Below, in pieces: positions 37,758 through 47,313 of a DNA stretch of 64,000 nt (position 1 is the first letter of the stretch; every line of letters starts with the position of its first letter). A program made the translations under genes and the position numbers. Source of the stretch: Nocardia pseudovaccinii NBRC 100343 (GTDB lineage: Bacteria; Actinomycetota; Actinomycetes; Mycobacteriales; Mycobacteriaceae). The stretch spans positions 175,060-239,059 of the forward strand of contig NZ_BDBY01000034.1 of the NCBI RefSeq assembly GCF_001613225.1. The letters are read 5' to 3'. The notes beneath the pieces are model-generated. The model was not told where the DNA came from. It did no database searches and saw only the letters and a program-made list of their open reading frames with translations.

Positions 37758-38714
37758 TCAGCGGTTCGGGTCGAATGGTTCGGTGCCGAGCACGAGTGCG
37801 AGTCCGGCAATGCCGGAATGTGTTCGGGCGTAAGTGAGTTCGTGGTTGATATCACCGATGTTGTTGACGATGGGCAACGCGAAGCCCAGCGTCGACAAGG
37901 TGCCGAGGGCGCGGCCCGCGCGATCGAGGAAGGCACTGCCGCTGTCGCCCGGAATCCCGGGAGTCGGGGAATTCAGTGCGTGGCTCCAGCCACCGTCGGC
38001 CGGATCGGCGGCCCGGCTGATGCCGGTCTGCGGGGACAGTCCGGCCAGTCCGCCACGCAGGCTCGAGTTGCCGTAGCTGTAGACACGATCGCCGGTGTTC
38101 GCGCCGCTGGTGTTGATATCGACGGGGCCACCCCAGTACGGCAGGCTCGGGTTGACCTCGGCCACATCCTCGGGAGCGAGCTTCACCAACGCGAAGTCGT
38201 TGTAGGCGCAGGTATTTCGGTCCCTTTCGCCTTCCGCCCGCATCGTCAGCCAACTGCTGTAGACCTGTTCACCGGTGGCGATCACCTCCCCCTTGGACAT
38301 CGGTGTCCCGGCACGGTTGATGGTCACCGGTGTGCCCAGCGGCAGGCTGGCGGCGCTGCAGCCGTCGGTCTCGTTGCTTTCCCCGGTGCTCGCGCAGTGC
38401 GCGGCCTGGCCGAGATAGACATTGCCGGAATCGTCGACGAATACGTAGTTCGCGGTGCACTGCCCAGAGCCCTGCGTGTAGGTCTGCACCCCGGGCTTGA
38501 TCGCGGCCGACGTGGCCGACGCCCATGGGTGCCCCGCCTTGTCGGCGGCGACGGTCATCCCCGCGGCACCGCCAACGGACGGCTGCGTCGATACCGGTGA
38601 TGCGTTGTCATCACCGGATCCGCCGTCACATCCGGCGACCAGAAATGCGCCGGTGGCGACCAGAGCGACGGATGCGGGAATCGCGAATGCGCGGCGAATA
38701 CTGAACGGTTGCAA
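37758..38714 (-). CDS. Trypsin-like (S1) serine protease, lipoprotein
   Basis: A 318-residue exported protease. Signal peptide ends in the lipobox VAGC with lipidated Cys29. The triad is visible: His in LGQAAHCAS, Asp in YNDFALVKL, Ser in GIPGDSGSAFLD. TTG at 38714 is chosen since AAGGAG lies 10 bp before it; the frame upstream runs antisense through the transporter gene and is not real. Substrate unknown; a membrane-anchored protease outside the cell. Confidence 0.88.
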   Translation of the reverse strand: MQPFSIRRAFAIPASVALVATGAFLVAGCDGGSGDDNASPVSTQPSVGGAAGMTVAADKAGHPWASATSAAIKPGVQTYTQGSGQCTANYVFVDDSGNVYLGQAAHCASTGESNETDGCSAASLPLGTPVTINRAGTPMSKGEVIATGEQVYSSWLTMRAEGERDRNTCAYNDFALVKLAPEDVAEVNPSLPYWGGPVDINTSGANTGDRVYSYGNSSLRGGLAGLSPQTGISRAADPADGGWSHALNSPTPGIPGDSGSAFLDRAGRALGTLSTLGFALPIVNNIGDINHELTYARTHSGIAGLALVLGTEPFDPNR

Positions 38715-38740
38715 GGGATACGGCTCCTTGTGTGGTGGGG

Positions 38741-40276
38741 TTACTGGGCGGGTGTCTGGTTGTGTGGCGCGTGCAGTGAGACGCCGAAGGCAGCGACGGC
38801 AACGATGACGCCGACCGCGATCAGCGATGCGGACAGACCGTCGATGAATGCCGACCGAACCGCCCCCGCCAGCGCCTCCCCTTGCGGACCGAGGCGGGTC
38901 GCCACCTGCAACCCCGCGGCCGCGGACGATTCGACCGCATGCGCGGCCTCGGGCGGAACCTGGTCGAGCGCTGGCAGCGATGATTTGTAGTGGCTGCTGA
39001 ACACCGAACCCATCAGGGCAATCCCGACCGCCGCGCCGACTTCGCGCGTGGCGTCGTTCATCGCCGAGGCGACTCCCTGCTGGTCCGCGCGCAACGACCC
39101 GACGATGACCGCGGTGCCCGCCGCACTCGTCAGACCGATGCCGAGACCGGCGACGACGAGGCCGCCGAGAAAGGGCAAGTACCCGGAGTCGGCGTGCAGG
39201 AACGACAGCGCGAAAAGCCCGCCCGCGAGCAGCAAGAGCCCGACGCTCAACACGGCCTTGATGCCGACGCTCTTGGTCAGCCGCGGCGTGAGAGCACTGA
39301 CCGGCATGACCACGACGGCGATCGGGATCAGCGCCACCGCACTCTTCAGAGCGCTGTAACCCAGGATCAACTGCAGGTATTGCAAGCCGACGAAGAAGAA
39401 CCCGAATACCGCCATGAACTGGACCAGGATGGTGACCGCACCGGCACGGAAGCCGCGGATACCGAACAGTCGCGGGTCCAGCAGCGCATGGTGGTTGCGG
39501 AATCCGAGGAATGCGTAGATGGCCAGCGCGACAACGGAGACGACGAAGCTGCCGATCACCTTGCCACTGGTCCAACCGGCCTCGCTGCCCTCGATGATCC
39601 CGTATACCAGCGCGCCGATCGCGACCGCACTGGTCCACGCACCCGGATGGTCGAGTGGGCGGCGTTCTTCGTCACGCGTGTTCGGCGCCAACGCGATTGC
39701 CAGCAGGCCGCCGATCACCGCGACGGCGGCGCTGGCGACGAAAATCGAACGCCAACTCCATATTTCGAGCAGCCCACCGGCCGCGAGAAGCCCGATAATG
39801 GCACCGGCGGCGGCGAAACCGGACCACACCGCAACCCCACGGTCGCGCTGGGCGGGCGGAAAAGCCGCGGTGATCGTCGACAGTGTGCCAGGCATGATCA
39901 TCGCCGCACCTATGCCCATGACGATGCGCCAGGCGATGAGCGTGCTGGTCGTATCGGCGAATGCCGCCGCAGCCGAGCCGAGAGCGAAGACCACGGTGCC
40001 TGCGATCAGGACATTGCGGCGGCCGAGCCGATCGCCGAGCGCACCGATCGGCAGCACCAACGCGGCCAGCGCGACGGTGTAGGCGTCGGCGATCCACGTC
40101 AGCGCGGTCGTCGAGGCCGACAGGTCCACCGCCAGCTCCGGCATCGCCAGGTTGACCGCCGAGACCGACGCGACCACGAGCACCAGGCACGTGCACATCG
40201 CCACGAGAATCCCGCCGGTTCCGGCGCGACCGGCCGCGACGGCAGCCGATTCACTGTCCAGTGCTGATCCACTCAT
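38741..40276 (-). CDS. DHA2-family drug:proton antiporter (MFS)
   Basis: A 511-residue major-facilitator exporter with about 14 helices. Motif A is GALGDRLGRRNVLIAG, and motif C-like RIVMGIGAAMIMPGTLS is typical of the DHA2 drug group (EmrB/QacA). AGGAG precedes the ATG at 40276. Divergent from the DUF2993 gene, with twin TGACG-N4-CGTCA palindromes between, which suggests TetR-type repression, although no tetR gene is adjacent. Confidence 0.93.
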   Translation of the reverse strand: MSGSALDSESAAVAAGRAGTGGILVAMCTCLVLVVASVSAVNLAMPELAVDLSASTTALTWIADAYTVALAALVLPIGALGDRLGRRNVLIAGTVVFALGSAAAAFADTTSTLIAWRIVMGIGAAMIMPGTLSTITAAFPPAQRDRGVAVWSGFAAAGAIIGLLAAGGLLEIWSWRSIFVASAAVAVIGGLLAIALAPNTRDEERRPLDHPGAWTSAVAIGALVYGIIEGSEAGWTSGKVIGSFVVSVVALAIYAFLGFRNHHALLDPRLFGIRGFRAGAVTILVQFMAVFGFFFVGLQYLQLILGYSALKSAVALIPIAVVVMPVSALTPRLTKSVGIKAVLSVGLLLLAGGLFALSFLHADSGYLPFLGGLVVAGLGIGLTSAAGTAVIVGSLRADQQGVASAMNDATREVGAAVGIALMGSVFSSHYKSSLPALDQVPPEAAHAVESSAAAGLQVATRLGPQGEALAGAVRSAFIDGLSASLIAVGVIVAVAAFGVSLHAPHNQTPAQ

Positions 40277-40390
40277 CGTTACTCCTGGTAGACCGACCTT
40301 TCGGGCCGGTAATCGAGGTCGGTCGAAGCTTTGACTCTGCGTTGACGCATTGCCGCGGTTACCGCTGGAGGTGCGCCGCAACACGTCTAT

Positions 40391-40404
40391 TGACGATATC
40401 GTCA
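40391..40404. promoter_or_regulatory. Palindromic operator 1, TGACG-ATAT-CGTCA
   Basis: A perfect 14-bp palindrome in the gap between the exporter and DUF2993 genes. It shares its 5-4-5 core with the site at 40432-40449, with centres 43 bp apart, about four helical turns. TetR-type sites often look like this. Confidence 0.65.
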
Positions 40405-40431
40405 GTCATGAGCACACTCTCAGTCAAGGGC

Positions 40432-40449
40432 GATGACGAAAACGTCATC
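40432..40449. promoter_or_regulatory. Palindromic operator 2, GATGACG-AAAA-CGTCATC
   Basis: A second inverted repeat with 7-bp arms and the same TGACG-N4-CGTCA core, 28 bp before the preferred DUF2993 start. Two identical cores this close are unlikely by chance. Confidence 0.65.
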
Positions 40450-40477
40450 AATGACCGTCACCACACTGGAGTCCCGC

Positions 40478-41209
40478 ATGTTCCGTCGACGATCGACAGA
40501 AATCACCGAATCCGATCGGCCGACCGCGCCACGCCCGCGGAAGCTACGAACCGTCCTCGTGAGCCTCGGCGTCGTCACCGCGCTGACCGCGGCAGGCGTC
40601 GGGTCGGCCGAGATCTACTACCGGCACGAAACGCAACGCTGCGTCGCCGCACAGGTGGAAAACGACCTGGGCTCCGACGTCGCCGTGCATTTCGGCCCGA
40701 AACCGCTGCTGATCACCCGTTTCGACAACCGGATCCGCTACGTCATCGTCGACAGCGACGACGCCCGCTTCGGCCCCGCCGTCGACATGCGGGTGCACGC
40801 ACGACTGAACGACATCGAACTCAGCGACGGCGGCCGCAGCGCCACCGTCGGCAACAGCACCGCCGATGCCACCTGGGGCAACGACGGCATCGCGAAAACG
40901 TTGCGCGGCTTGGTATCCGGAGTCACCTCGGACCCGAGCACCGGCACCATCGACGTCACCGCACTCGGCGGCCTGGCCCACCTCCAGCTACGTCCATCCA
41001 TCGTCGACCACAAGATCCACATCGACACCGCCTCCACCCGCGGCATTCCAACCGACCTGACCGGAAACGTCATCGACATCATCACCGAAAGCCTGCAGAG
41101 CTACCCACTGAATCTGCGGGCCGACGAACTGAAAGTCACCGGAACCGGCATCACGGTCCACCTCACCGGCGGCCACACCACCTTGGAAGCAAGCTCGGGC
41201 AGCTGCTGA
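40478..41209 (+). CDS. DUF2993 (LmeA-like) membrane-anchored protein
   Basis: A 243-residue protein with a basic cytoplasmic start, one membrane anchor at residues about 22-42 (LRTVLVSLGVVTALTAAG) and a periplasmic DUF2993 domain of tubular lipid-binding type. LmeA of mycobacteria, same family, helps lipomannan assembly. The ATG at 40478 has GGAG 6 bp upstream; an ATG at 40433 would overlap operator 2. Shares a control region with the exporter. Confidence 0.82.
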   Translation: MFRRRSTEITESDRPTAPRPRKLRTVLVSLGVVTALTAAGVGSAEIYYRHETQRCVAAQVENDLGSDVAVHFGPKPLLITRFDNRIRYVIVDSDDARFGPAVDMRVHARLNDIELSDGGRSATVGNSTADATWGNDGIAKTLRGLVSGVTSDPSTGTIDVTALGGLAHLQLRPSIVDHKIHIDTASTRGIPTDLTGNVIDIITESLQSYPLNLRADELKVTGTGITVHLTGGHTTLEASSGSC

Positions 41210-41244
41210 TCATGTCCCGACCTGGCGCACCTGCACACATGTGG

Positions 41245-43962
41245 CTATCGTGTGACGTCGCCCCAGATCAGTTTGGCGAGTTGGTCGCGATCGGCGGCGT
41301 CGAGTTTGGTGCAGGCCCGGTAGATGTGGCCTTCGACGGTGCGTACCGAGACGAACAGCCGCTCGGCGATCTGGCGGTTGGACAGCCCGCGCGCGATGAG
41401 GGCGGTGATCTCACGTTCGCGGTCGGTGATCGGCAAGGGGTGGGCAGCGGATGCGATGGCGGGGGTGGTCGCTCCGTCGCACCGGGCGGCGAGGTCGAGG
41501 GCGCGGGCCGCGGCCTGGGCGCTGAGTCGGCGTTGGCCCGCATGGTCATGGATCGGAACCGCTTGCGCGGCGGCGTCGGCGGCTGCCAGTAGCAGTCCGG
41601 CGCTTTCGAATTCGACACTGACCGCGGAAAGCGCACGCGTGTCGGAGTTTTCGAAGGCGGCGGCGTGGCGGGCATAGATCGCCACTACCGGTCCCTGCAC
41701 GCGGTCGGCCAGTGCGGCCAGCCGTGCGGCGAGGGTTCGGTCGCCGAATCGGGTGGCGTGGTGCAGGGCTTCGGCTTCCAATGCGTACTGGCCCGCGGTG
41801 TGGGCGATGGCTGCTGCCTGGCGGGCGAGTTCGACCGCGGAATGCTGACTGCCGGAGCCCGCCGCCAGCCATGCGCGGGCGATCATGCGTTGCGGTTCGT
41901 GCAGAGCCAAGTGCGGTCCGGTGTATTCCTCGGCCTCGCCGAGGACCCGTTCGGCTTGCTGGGAGTCGCCCAGCGCCGCATAGGCGCGGGCCAGAATCAG
42001 CTGCGCAGGCAATTTCCAGGGTAGTGAGGTTTCGGCGTTGAGTGCGGCGAGGGCTTGTTCGAATGAGGTGATCGCCTCGCGGAAGCGGCCACGGTAGGTG
42101 GCGACGACACCGCCCGCGATTTTGGCGATTGCCCAGCCGAGAAACTGTGCGGAGGAGGAGAACTCGCTATATTCGGCGGCCCGCTGCTCGGCGAGGTCGA
42201 GTTCGCCGATGATTGTCAGTGACAGTACATCGCCGTAGCGCACCATGACCCGGATCATGCCGTCGGTGTTCTTCTGCTGCGCCCGGCTGCGGGCCGCGAT
42301 CGGTGCGAAGTCGGCGCCGCGCCCGGCGACCGGCATCGCCAGGCCGAGGGCGAACGCGGCCCAGTCGACAGCTTGTTTCGGCGAGCTCGCATCGGCGAGA
42401 ACAGCTTCGGCGCCCTCGATGCCGACCGCGATTTTGTTCTCGTGTATCGCCATGGTGGCGTTCACGGCATCGATGATGAGGCGCAGCGCGGGATGCTCGA
42501 CGCGGTCGCCGAGCAGATCCATTATTTCATGGCCGCGTTCGACATCGCCCACACACCAGAACAGCAGGCTGGCTCGCGGAACACCCCATTGGACGAGTTG
42601 AAGTTGATCGAGGCGGTCTGGATCGAAGTCGGCGAGGATCTTGTCGGCTTCCTGCGGTCGGCCCTGCCACAGCAGGGCGCGGGAAAGTACTTCGGCCGCG
42701 GGCAGCCCGCCGTCGCGTTCGCATGCGACACGCGCGAGGCGTTCGCCCAGCGGCAGATTGGACAGGGCGACAGCGTCTTTGGCGGCGGTGATCAACAGGT
42801 CGTTGTCGATGGACTGGGCGCTGTCGATGCACAGTTGTGCCAGTCTGATGCGATGGGCAGCGGTACTCAGATCCTGCTCGCGCAGCCGCTCGACGATGCG
42901 GCCGCGCCGCTTGCGTGCGGCGGCGGTGCCGATTCGGCGGCGCACCACGTCACCGAGCAGCGGATGGCTGAAGCAGGCGCTGACAGACCGGCCGTCGCGG
43001 CTGGTGCGTATCAAGCCGGAGATCTCGGCGGCGTCCACGGCGTCCTCGCCCACGAGGTCGGTGAGGACGTCGATGTCGAGTGGCTCATAGAGGGCCAGCA
43101 TCTTCAGGGTCTCCAGGACCGGCTCGCCCACCCGGGCGAGCCTGCCGTCGAGCAGAGCCACCAGCCCGGCGGGCACCGCGGCGGGTCCGCGTAGTTGCCA
43201 TACCCCGTTGACTTCGGTCAGGGTGCCCGCCTCGACCGCGCCTTCGACCATATTGCGCAGGAAGAGGGGGTTTCCGCCCGATGACTCCCACATGACGTCG
43301 GCGCTGAGGCCTTCCAGGGTGCCGCTCAGGACGGTCTCGACCAGAGCGACGCACTGCCGTTTGGTCAGTGGTTCCAGTTCGACGCGTTCGAGGTAGCCGT
43401 CCTTCCACAGGGAAGTGACCGCATCGGGGACGGGTTCACCGGAGCGGACGGTGGCCACGATAGGCGCGGCGCGGTCGACGGCGATCTGGTGCAGCAGGGT
43501 CGCGGAGAGCTGGTCGAGCAGGTACGCGTCGTCGACGCCGATCACGGTGTTTTGGTGGACGAGTAGGTTTTCCCTGGCCGAGCAGAGCAGTGCGATGGGA
43601 TCGCGAGACGCGGTCGGGGCGACCCACGGCGCGAATACACCCAGCGGAATAGCCTGGGACGACTCGGTACAAGCCGCCCACCGGACGGGGGTGCCCAGTG
43701 CCGAGGTCACGAGTCGGGCGAGGGTGGTCTTGCCGACCCCGGCGGCACCGACGAGCACGACACCGCCGACATCGCCGCTCGTCAACGCCGTGCGAACGGC
43801 CTCGTATTCGACAGGACGATCGAGTAGTTGCCAGCGCTCCCCCATGAACAACAATTCTAGATCTTGCCCGCCGGTGCTGCGACGGGTTTTCGCTGGCGAG
43901 CGCACTGCCTCGGTACCGGACCGGACTCCTGCCACCGACGGCGCGGGTGGCGCGGTGGTCAT
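41245..43962 (-). CDS. LuxR-family ATPase regulator (LAL type)
   Basis: A 905-residue regulator of the large ATP-binding LuxR class. Walker A VLVGAAGVGKTTLARL lies near residues 69-84; the middle is helical repeats; the end is a LuxR helix-turn-helix (ITDREREITALIARGLSNRQ, then IAERLFVSVRTVEGHIYRAC). The start ATG overlaps the stop of the catalase-like gene as ATGA, which decides it over the internal Met at 43845. It is therefore co-transcribed with, and probably controls, the alpha-dioxygenase operon. Confidence 0.9.
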   Translation of the reverse strand: MTTAPPAPSVAGVRSGTEAVRSPAKTRRSTGGQDLELLFMGERWQLLDRPVEYEAVRTALTSGDVGGVVLVGAAGVGKTTLARLVTSALGTPVRWAACTESSQAIPLGVFAPWVAPTASRDPIALLCSARENLLVHQNTVIGVDDAYLLDQLSATLLHQIAVDRAAPIVATVRSGEPVPDAVTSLWKDGYLERVELEPLTKRQCVALVETVLSGTLEGLSADVMWESSGGNPLFLRNMVEGAVEAGTLTEVNGVWQLRGPAAVPAGLVALLDGRLARVGEPVLETLKMLALYEPLDIDVLTDLVGEDAVDAAEISGLIRTSRDGRSVSACFSHPLLGDVVRRRIGTAAARKRRGRIVERLREQDLSTAAHRIRLAQLCIDSAQSIDNDLLITAAKDAVALSNLPLGERLARVACERDGGLPAAEVLSRALLWQGRPQEADKILADFDPDRLDQLQLVQWGVPRASLLFWCVGDVERGHEIMDLLGDRVEHPALRLIIDAVNATMAIHENKIAVGIEGAEAVLADASSPKQAVDWAAFALGLAMPVAGRGADFAPIAARSRAQQKNTDGMIRVMVRYGDVLSLTIIGELDLAEQRAAEYSEFSSSAQFLGWAIAKIAGGVVATYRGRFREAITSFEQALAALNAETSLPWKLPAQLILARAYAALGDSQQAERVLGEAEEYTGPHLALHEPQRMIARAWLAAGSGSQHSAVELARQAAAIAHTAGQYALEAEALHHATRFGDRTLAARLAALADRVQGPVVAIYARHAAAFENSDTRALSAVSVEFESAGLLLAAADAAAQAVPIHDHAGQRRLSAQAAARALDLAARCDGATTPAIASAAHPLPITDREREITALIARGLSNRQIAERLFVSVRTVEGHIYRACTKLDAADRDQLAKLIWGDVTR

Positions 43963-45083
43963 TGTGGAAGTTGGCCGGGGGTGGGTTCGAGCCGTGGGGC
44001 GTTGTTGACGTTGTGACGATAGTTGCTGGAAGCTTCGTACACGCGCTGCTTGAGCCGGTTGATCGACCCCAGTGGCCGGTGGGCCGCCAGACCGCGCCAG
44101 GAATTGAACGACAACACGTCATCACCGAAGGCACGCCGTTGCGGGGTATATGGGTCTTGGCGGTCGAAGCGGATGGTCGCCACCGTCCGGTGCGGTGAGT
44201 CGGCTTCGGGCCATTCGACGGTGGCGTCCTCGATCGGCATGGTGTCCAGGTCGGTGCACAGCTGCACGCGCAACTCGTATTCGGCGCTGTGGCAGGCGAA
44301 GAAGTCGACGATCATGTCCTGGTGCGCATTGATGCCCGCGTCGTGGTCCACCGGTTGCCCCGTCAGGGCGCTGACTTCCGGCGAGACCGGGGTGTAGAGG
44401 ATCTTGGCGATGTAGTCGCCGTAGCGCAGCGGTGCCGAGGAATAGAACGTTTCGCCCAGGATGTGGGTGTTGGGCCGTACGAACACGCCCAGGTTGGGTG
44501 GCAGGGGACGTCCGATACGCCGCAACACGTGCGCGTCGAGCGCGGAAAGGACGGTACTGCCCGTGTGCAAGGCGGGATCGGGCAACCGGGCCAGCACCCA
44601 CGCGGTGGGCATCCCCCGGGTGTAGTAGGCGTGGGCGTCGGCGAACAGGAATTCGCGGTGGGTGACCATGATGAAGTCCTGGGTGGTGGCCTCGTCGCCG
44701 GGCAGTGCGCGCGGCCCGTCCACGCCGAGCACCTTGATTCCCAGCCCGCGCACGCCGCGCAGCTGGTCGCTGCGGATTACGCCGGAGGTGCTCGACAGCC
44801 GGGCGACGACCGGATAGGTAGCCGGGGTGGCGAACAAGCCCTGGGCCAGTTCGGGTGGCAGGCCGGGGTGAACAATGAGATCGCCGCGCAGGATGCCGTG
44901 ACTCTTGGCGTGTGCGTCGCGCAGTCCGTGCTTGTGCTTGCGATAGGCGCGTTCGTTGTTGCTGCGCAGCACCGCGATGATCCTGTCGATGTCGCGATCT
45001 TCGTCGGGCCGGGGCCGTTCGAGGTCGTCGCGGTAGCGAAGATAGGAGCGGGTGGTCGTGCGCGGTGCGGTCAGGTCGGTCAT
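43959..45083 (-). CDS. Catalase-fold heme protein
   Basis: A 374-residue protein with the catalase core but lacking the rest of a normal catalase. Family marks: GLRDAHAKSHGILRGDL (distal histidine region), YPVVARLSSTSGVI, FVRPNTHILGETFYSS, and LGSINRLKQRVYEASSNYRH, where the RxxxY proximal pair is expected. Such mini-catalases include allene oxide synthases and hydroperoxide lyases. It overlaps the alpha-dioxygenase upstream and the LuxR gene downstream by 4 bp each, so it likely acts on the dioxygenase product, a 2-hydroperoxy fatty acid, or removes peroxide. That role is inferred. Confidence 0.85.
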   Translation of the reverse strand: MTDLTAPRTTTRSYLRYRDDLERPRPDEDRDIDRIIAVLRSNNERAYRKHKHGLRDAHAKSHGILRGDLIVHPGLPPELAQGLFATPATYPVVARLSSTSGVIRSDQLRGVRGLGIKVLGVDGPRALPGDEATTQDFIMVTHREFLFADAHAYYTRGMPTAWVLARLPDPALHTGSTVLSALDAHVLRRIGRPLPPNLGVFVRPNTHILGETFYSSAPLRYGDYIAKILYTPVSPEVSALTGQPVDHDAGINAHQDMIVDFFACHSAEYELRVQLCTDLDTMPIEDATVEWPEADSPHRTVATIRFDRQDPYTPQRRAFGDDVLSFNSWRGLAAHRPLGSINRLKQRVYEASSNYRHNVNNAPRLEPTPGQLPQ

Positions 45084-46948
45084 CGCGGTCGTTTCCTTTC
45101 CGGCTCACGCAGCGGGCCGACGCTGCGCCACGGAGCGAACGGGTTGGCGACACCGTCGAGCGCGGGCGCCAAAGTGGGAAAGTGACGCAGCAGGACGCTG
45201 CGCATGGTGTTGTCGCGGACCCACGTCATACCGGCCTCGGTGTAGATCTCGGGACGGAAGTCGGTCGTGAAGAACCGGTCACCCGACAACCGCCGCGAGG
45301 CCATCAGTACGAACACGCGGAATGCGGTATCGCTGAAACCGAATCCGGGTGGTTTGGGCTCGGCGTAGAGGCCGACCATGAGATCGACATCTTCCACATC
45401 GCCGTAGACCCGCTCGAGTTCACGCGCCCACACCGCGTTGTCGGTCAACTCGTCGAACGAAGTGGCGGGTGGCAGCCGCAGTTGGCGGCGGAATTCGTTG
45501 TAGCGCGGTACTCCTCGTTCACGGACCCGCAGGATGTCCACGGTCGCGAGATCCATCAGCGGGTGGCCGGGGCGGCTGAGCTTCTGCAGGTGCACCGGAT
45601 AGTTGTGCAGGGTCAGCGCACCGGGGTTGGCGCGGCCGAACGAGTAGAACAACGCATCCATCGGTGTCTCGGCCAGACGCTCGCGGATGTGGGCGACCCC
45701 GAGATCGGGCAACTCGTGCTCGGCGACGACACTGTCGTCGGCCAGGCTGCGGACCACGAAGTCGTCGGGGATGAGGGGATGCATCCGGTACACGGCGACG
45801 AATTCCTCGGTCAGCGAATACGGGACGCCGTGGTCATCGGTGGCGGATCCGGGTATGCCGCACAACACTTCGTTGCCGCTGAGGCGACCGAACCGGCGAG
45901 CGATTCGCTCCCCGAGGATGCCGAACCAGTTGGCGCGCATGGCGGCGACGGTGGTGGGGTGGGCGATGATGGCCGGTGTCCAGTCGATGGTGTGGATCTT
46001 GGCGATCAATGCCGAGTTGACCAGGCGGGCGGTGTTGTAGAGCTGCTCGTCGCTCATATCGGGGTAGCGGCGGGCCAGGCGCTCGCAGATCGCGTTGTGC
46101 TCGCGCATGAACAGCGAATGCAACAGAGCGAGTCCGACCCAGGCATTGGCCGCCGTGCCGGACAGGTCCAGCAGGCCTTCCACGTCCAGCGGCGGTAGTC
46201 CCACTTCGTCGACCTGGAGTCGCCCCTTCTCCCTCGTCCGCAGCGCTGCGGCGAATTTCGGTGTGCTGCCGTAGATCTGGGAGGCATCCCACCAATGGGA
46301 TTCCTGGGTCGTGTAAGTCGTGGGGTCCTCGGGTTCGGGGCTGGCGACCGCGGGGGTGCGCGGGACCGTCATGGGCGGCACCGGCCACGGATCCAGATCG
46401 GTCAACGGAATCGTCCATGGCTCGGTATCGCTGTCACCGTGGCTGAGCCAATCGTGGACCTCGAACTGAATCCAGGCCGCCGCCAGCAGATTCAACGTGG
46501 TCGCAGGCTGAAATCGGTCGCGGGTCAACAGATCCCGGCTGATGAGCCGCGGGCTGGGTTCCATTATCCGGTCGGAATCTTCCGGGTAGGTGTACTCCAG
46601 CGGGATGTTGCGACCGAACCGGCAGCCGACCGAACCCGTGCGCGGCTCGGCGAGCGCGTTGTAGGTCCCGTCGACGGTTCGTGCGCACATGTGCGCGCCG
46701 ACAGCAGACCCGTCGGCGGGCAACGGTCCGTCCGGATGCGGACCGGTGTCGAAGAGATTCTCGGCGCGCAGGCGGCTGCGCAAGCCGACCAGGACGGCCA
46801 ACCCCAGCGGCGTGGGCAACCTGAACCAGCCGACACCGCGATCGAGCGCCTCGGCGACCGCGACCAACAGCCGGGTGACGGGCGGCAGGCGGCGCGACGA
46901 CGGTGGATCGGGCACCGGTGGTGGAATTGTCGACTTTTCGCTGACCAT
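45080..46948 (-). CDS. Fatty-acid alpha-dioxygenase (heme peroxidase superfamily)
   Basis: A 622-residue heme enzyme resembling plant alpha-DOX, which adds oxygen at C2 of fatty acids to give 2-hydroperoxides that break down to shortened aldehydes. Key residues appear in order: distal His165 in FEVHDWLSH, carboxylate-binding His319 in AKIHTIDWTPAII, and catalytic Tyr387 with proximal His390 in PYSLTEEFVAVYRMH; the late DRFFTTDF is also plant-like. These are the spacings of the plant enzymes. GGAGG precedes ATG 46948. First gene of the three-gene operon. Confidence 0.88.
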   Translation of the reverse strand: MVSEKSTIPPPVPDPPSSRRLPPVTRLLVAVAEALDRGVGWFRLPTPLGLAVLVGLRSRLRAENLFDTGPHPDGPLPADGSAVGAHMCARTVDGTYNALAEPRTGSVGCRFGRNIPLEYTYPEDSDRIMEPSPRLISRDLLTRDRFQPATTLNLLAAAWIQFEVHDWLSHGDSDTEPWTIPLTDLDPWPVPPMTVPRTPAVASPEPEDPTTYTTQESHWWDASQIYGSTPKFAAALRTREKGRLQVDEVGLPPLDVEGLLDLSGTAANAWVGLALLHSLFMREHNAICERLARRYPDMSDEQLYNTARLVNSALIAKIHTIDWTPAIIAHPTTVAAMRANWFGILGERIARRFGRLSGNEVLCGIPGSATDDHGVPYSLTEEFVAVYRMHPLIPDDFVVRSLADDSVVAEHELPDLGVAHIRERLAETPMDALFYSFGRANPGALTLHNYPVHLQKLSRPGHPLMDLATVDILRVRERGVPRYNEFRRQLRLPPATSFDELTDNAVWARELERVYGDVEDVDLMVGLYAEPKPPGFGFSDTAFRVFVLMASRRLSGDRFFTTDFRPEIYTEAGMTWVRDNTMRSVLLRHFPTLAPALDGVANPFAPWRSVGPLREPERKRPR

Positions 46949-47038
46949 GACGAACCTCCGCGTGGCTGGCGCGAGCTGCGACGCGCCAAGATCGAATTCG
47001 AATGCCAGTCTCCGGGGGCGACCGGACACCAGTCGCGA

Positions 47039-47050
47039 GTAGTCGACTAC
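47039..47050. promoter_or_regulatory. 12-bp perfect palindrome upstream of alpha-dioxygenase
   Basis: GTAGTCGACTAC, about 90 bp before the alpha-dioxygenase start and in the gap shared with the CYTH-like gene. A candidate operator for the LuxR protein of the operon. Confidence 0.4.
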
Positions 47051-47313
47051 GCCAAACCCGATCGCCGCAGCAGAAGTGCCGATCCTTCACGACCGCGACA
47101 CTTTCCTGTAGCTGCGCCTACCTCCGGGCGAGCAGTTCGGTTCCGGGCAATCCGGGCTCTTACTCGCCGTACGCCGCCGACGTCGCGCGGCAGACGCACG
47201 CAATCGGGTAGCGCGGTACGCGCGCCGACCCGCCCCGGTTGGACCACGCTGTCTTCGATGGCGCTGCCGGACAGCGGGAGGATCCGCGGCAACTGCGAGA
47301 AAGGGGCGCTCGG

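Noticed and set aside
38715..39638. Long N-terminal extension of the S1 protease frame
   Set aside because: It runs antisense through the transporter gene; the lipoprotein signal and ribosome site place the start at 38714.
38990..40267. 425-codon open frame antisense to the DHA2 transporter
   Set aside because: Charged, repetitive translation without family character; a shadow of the high-GC gene.
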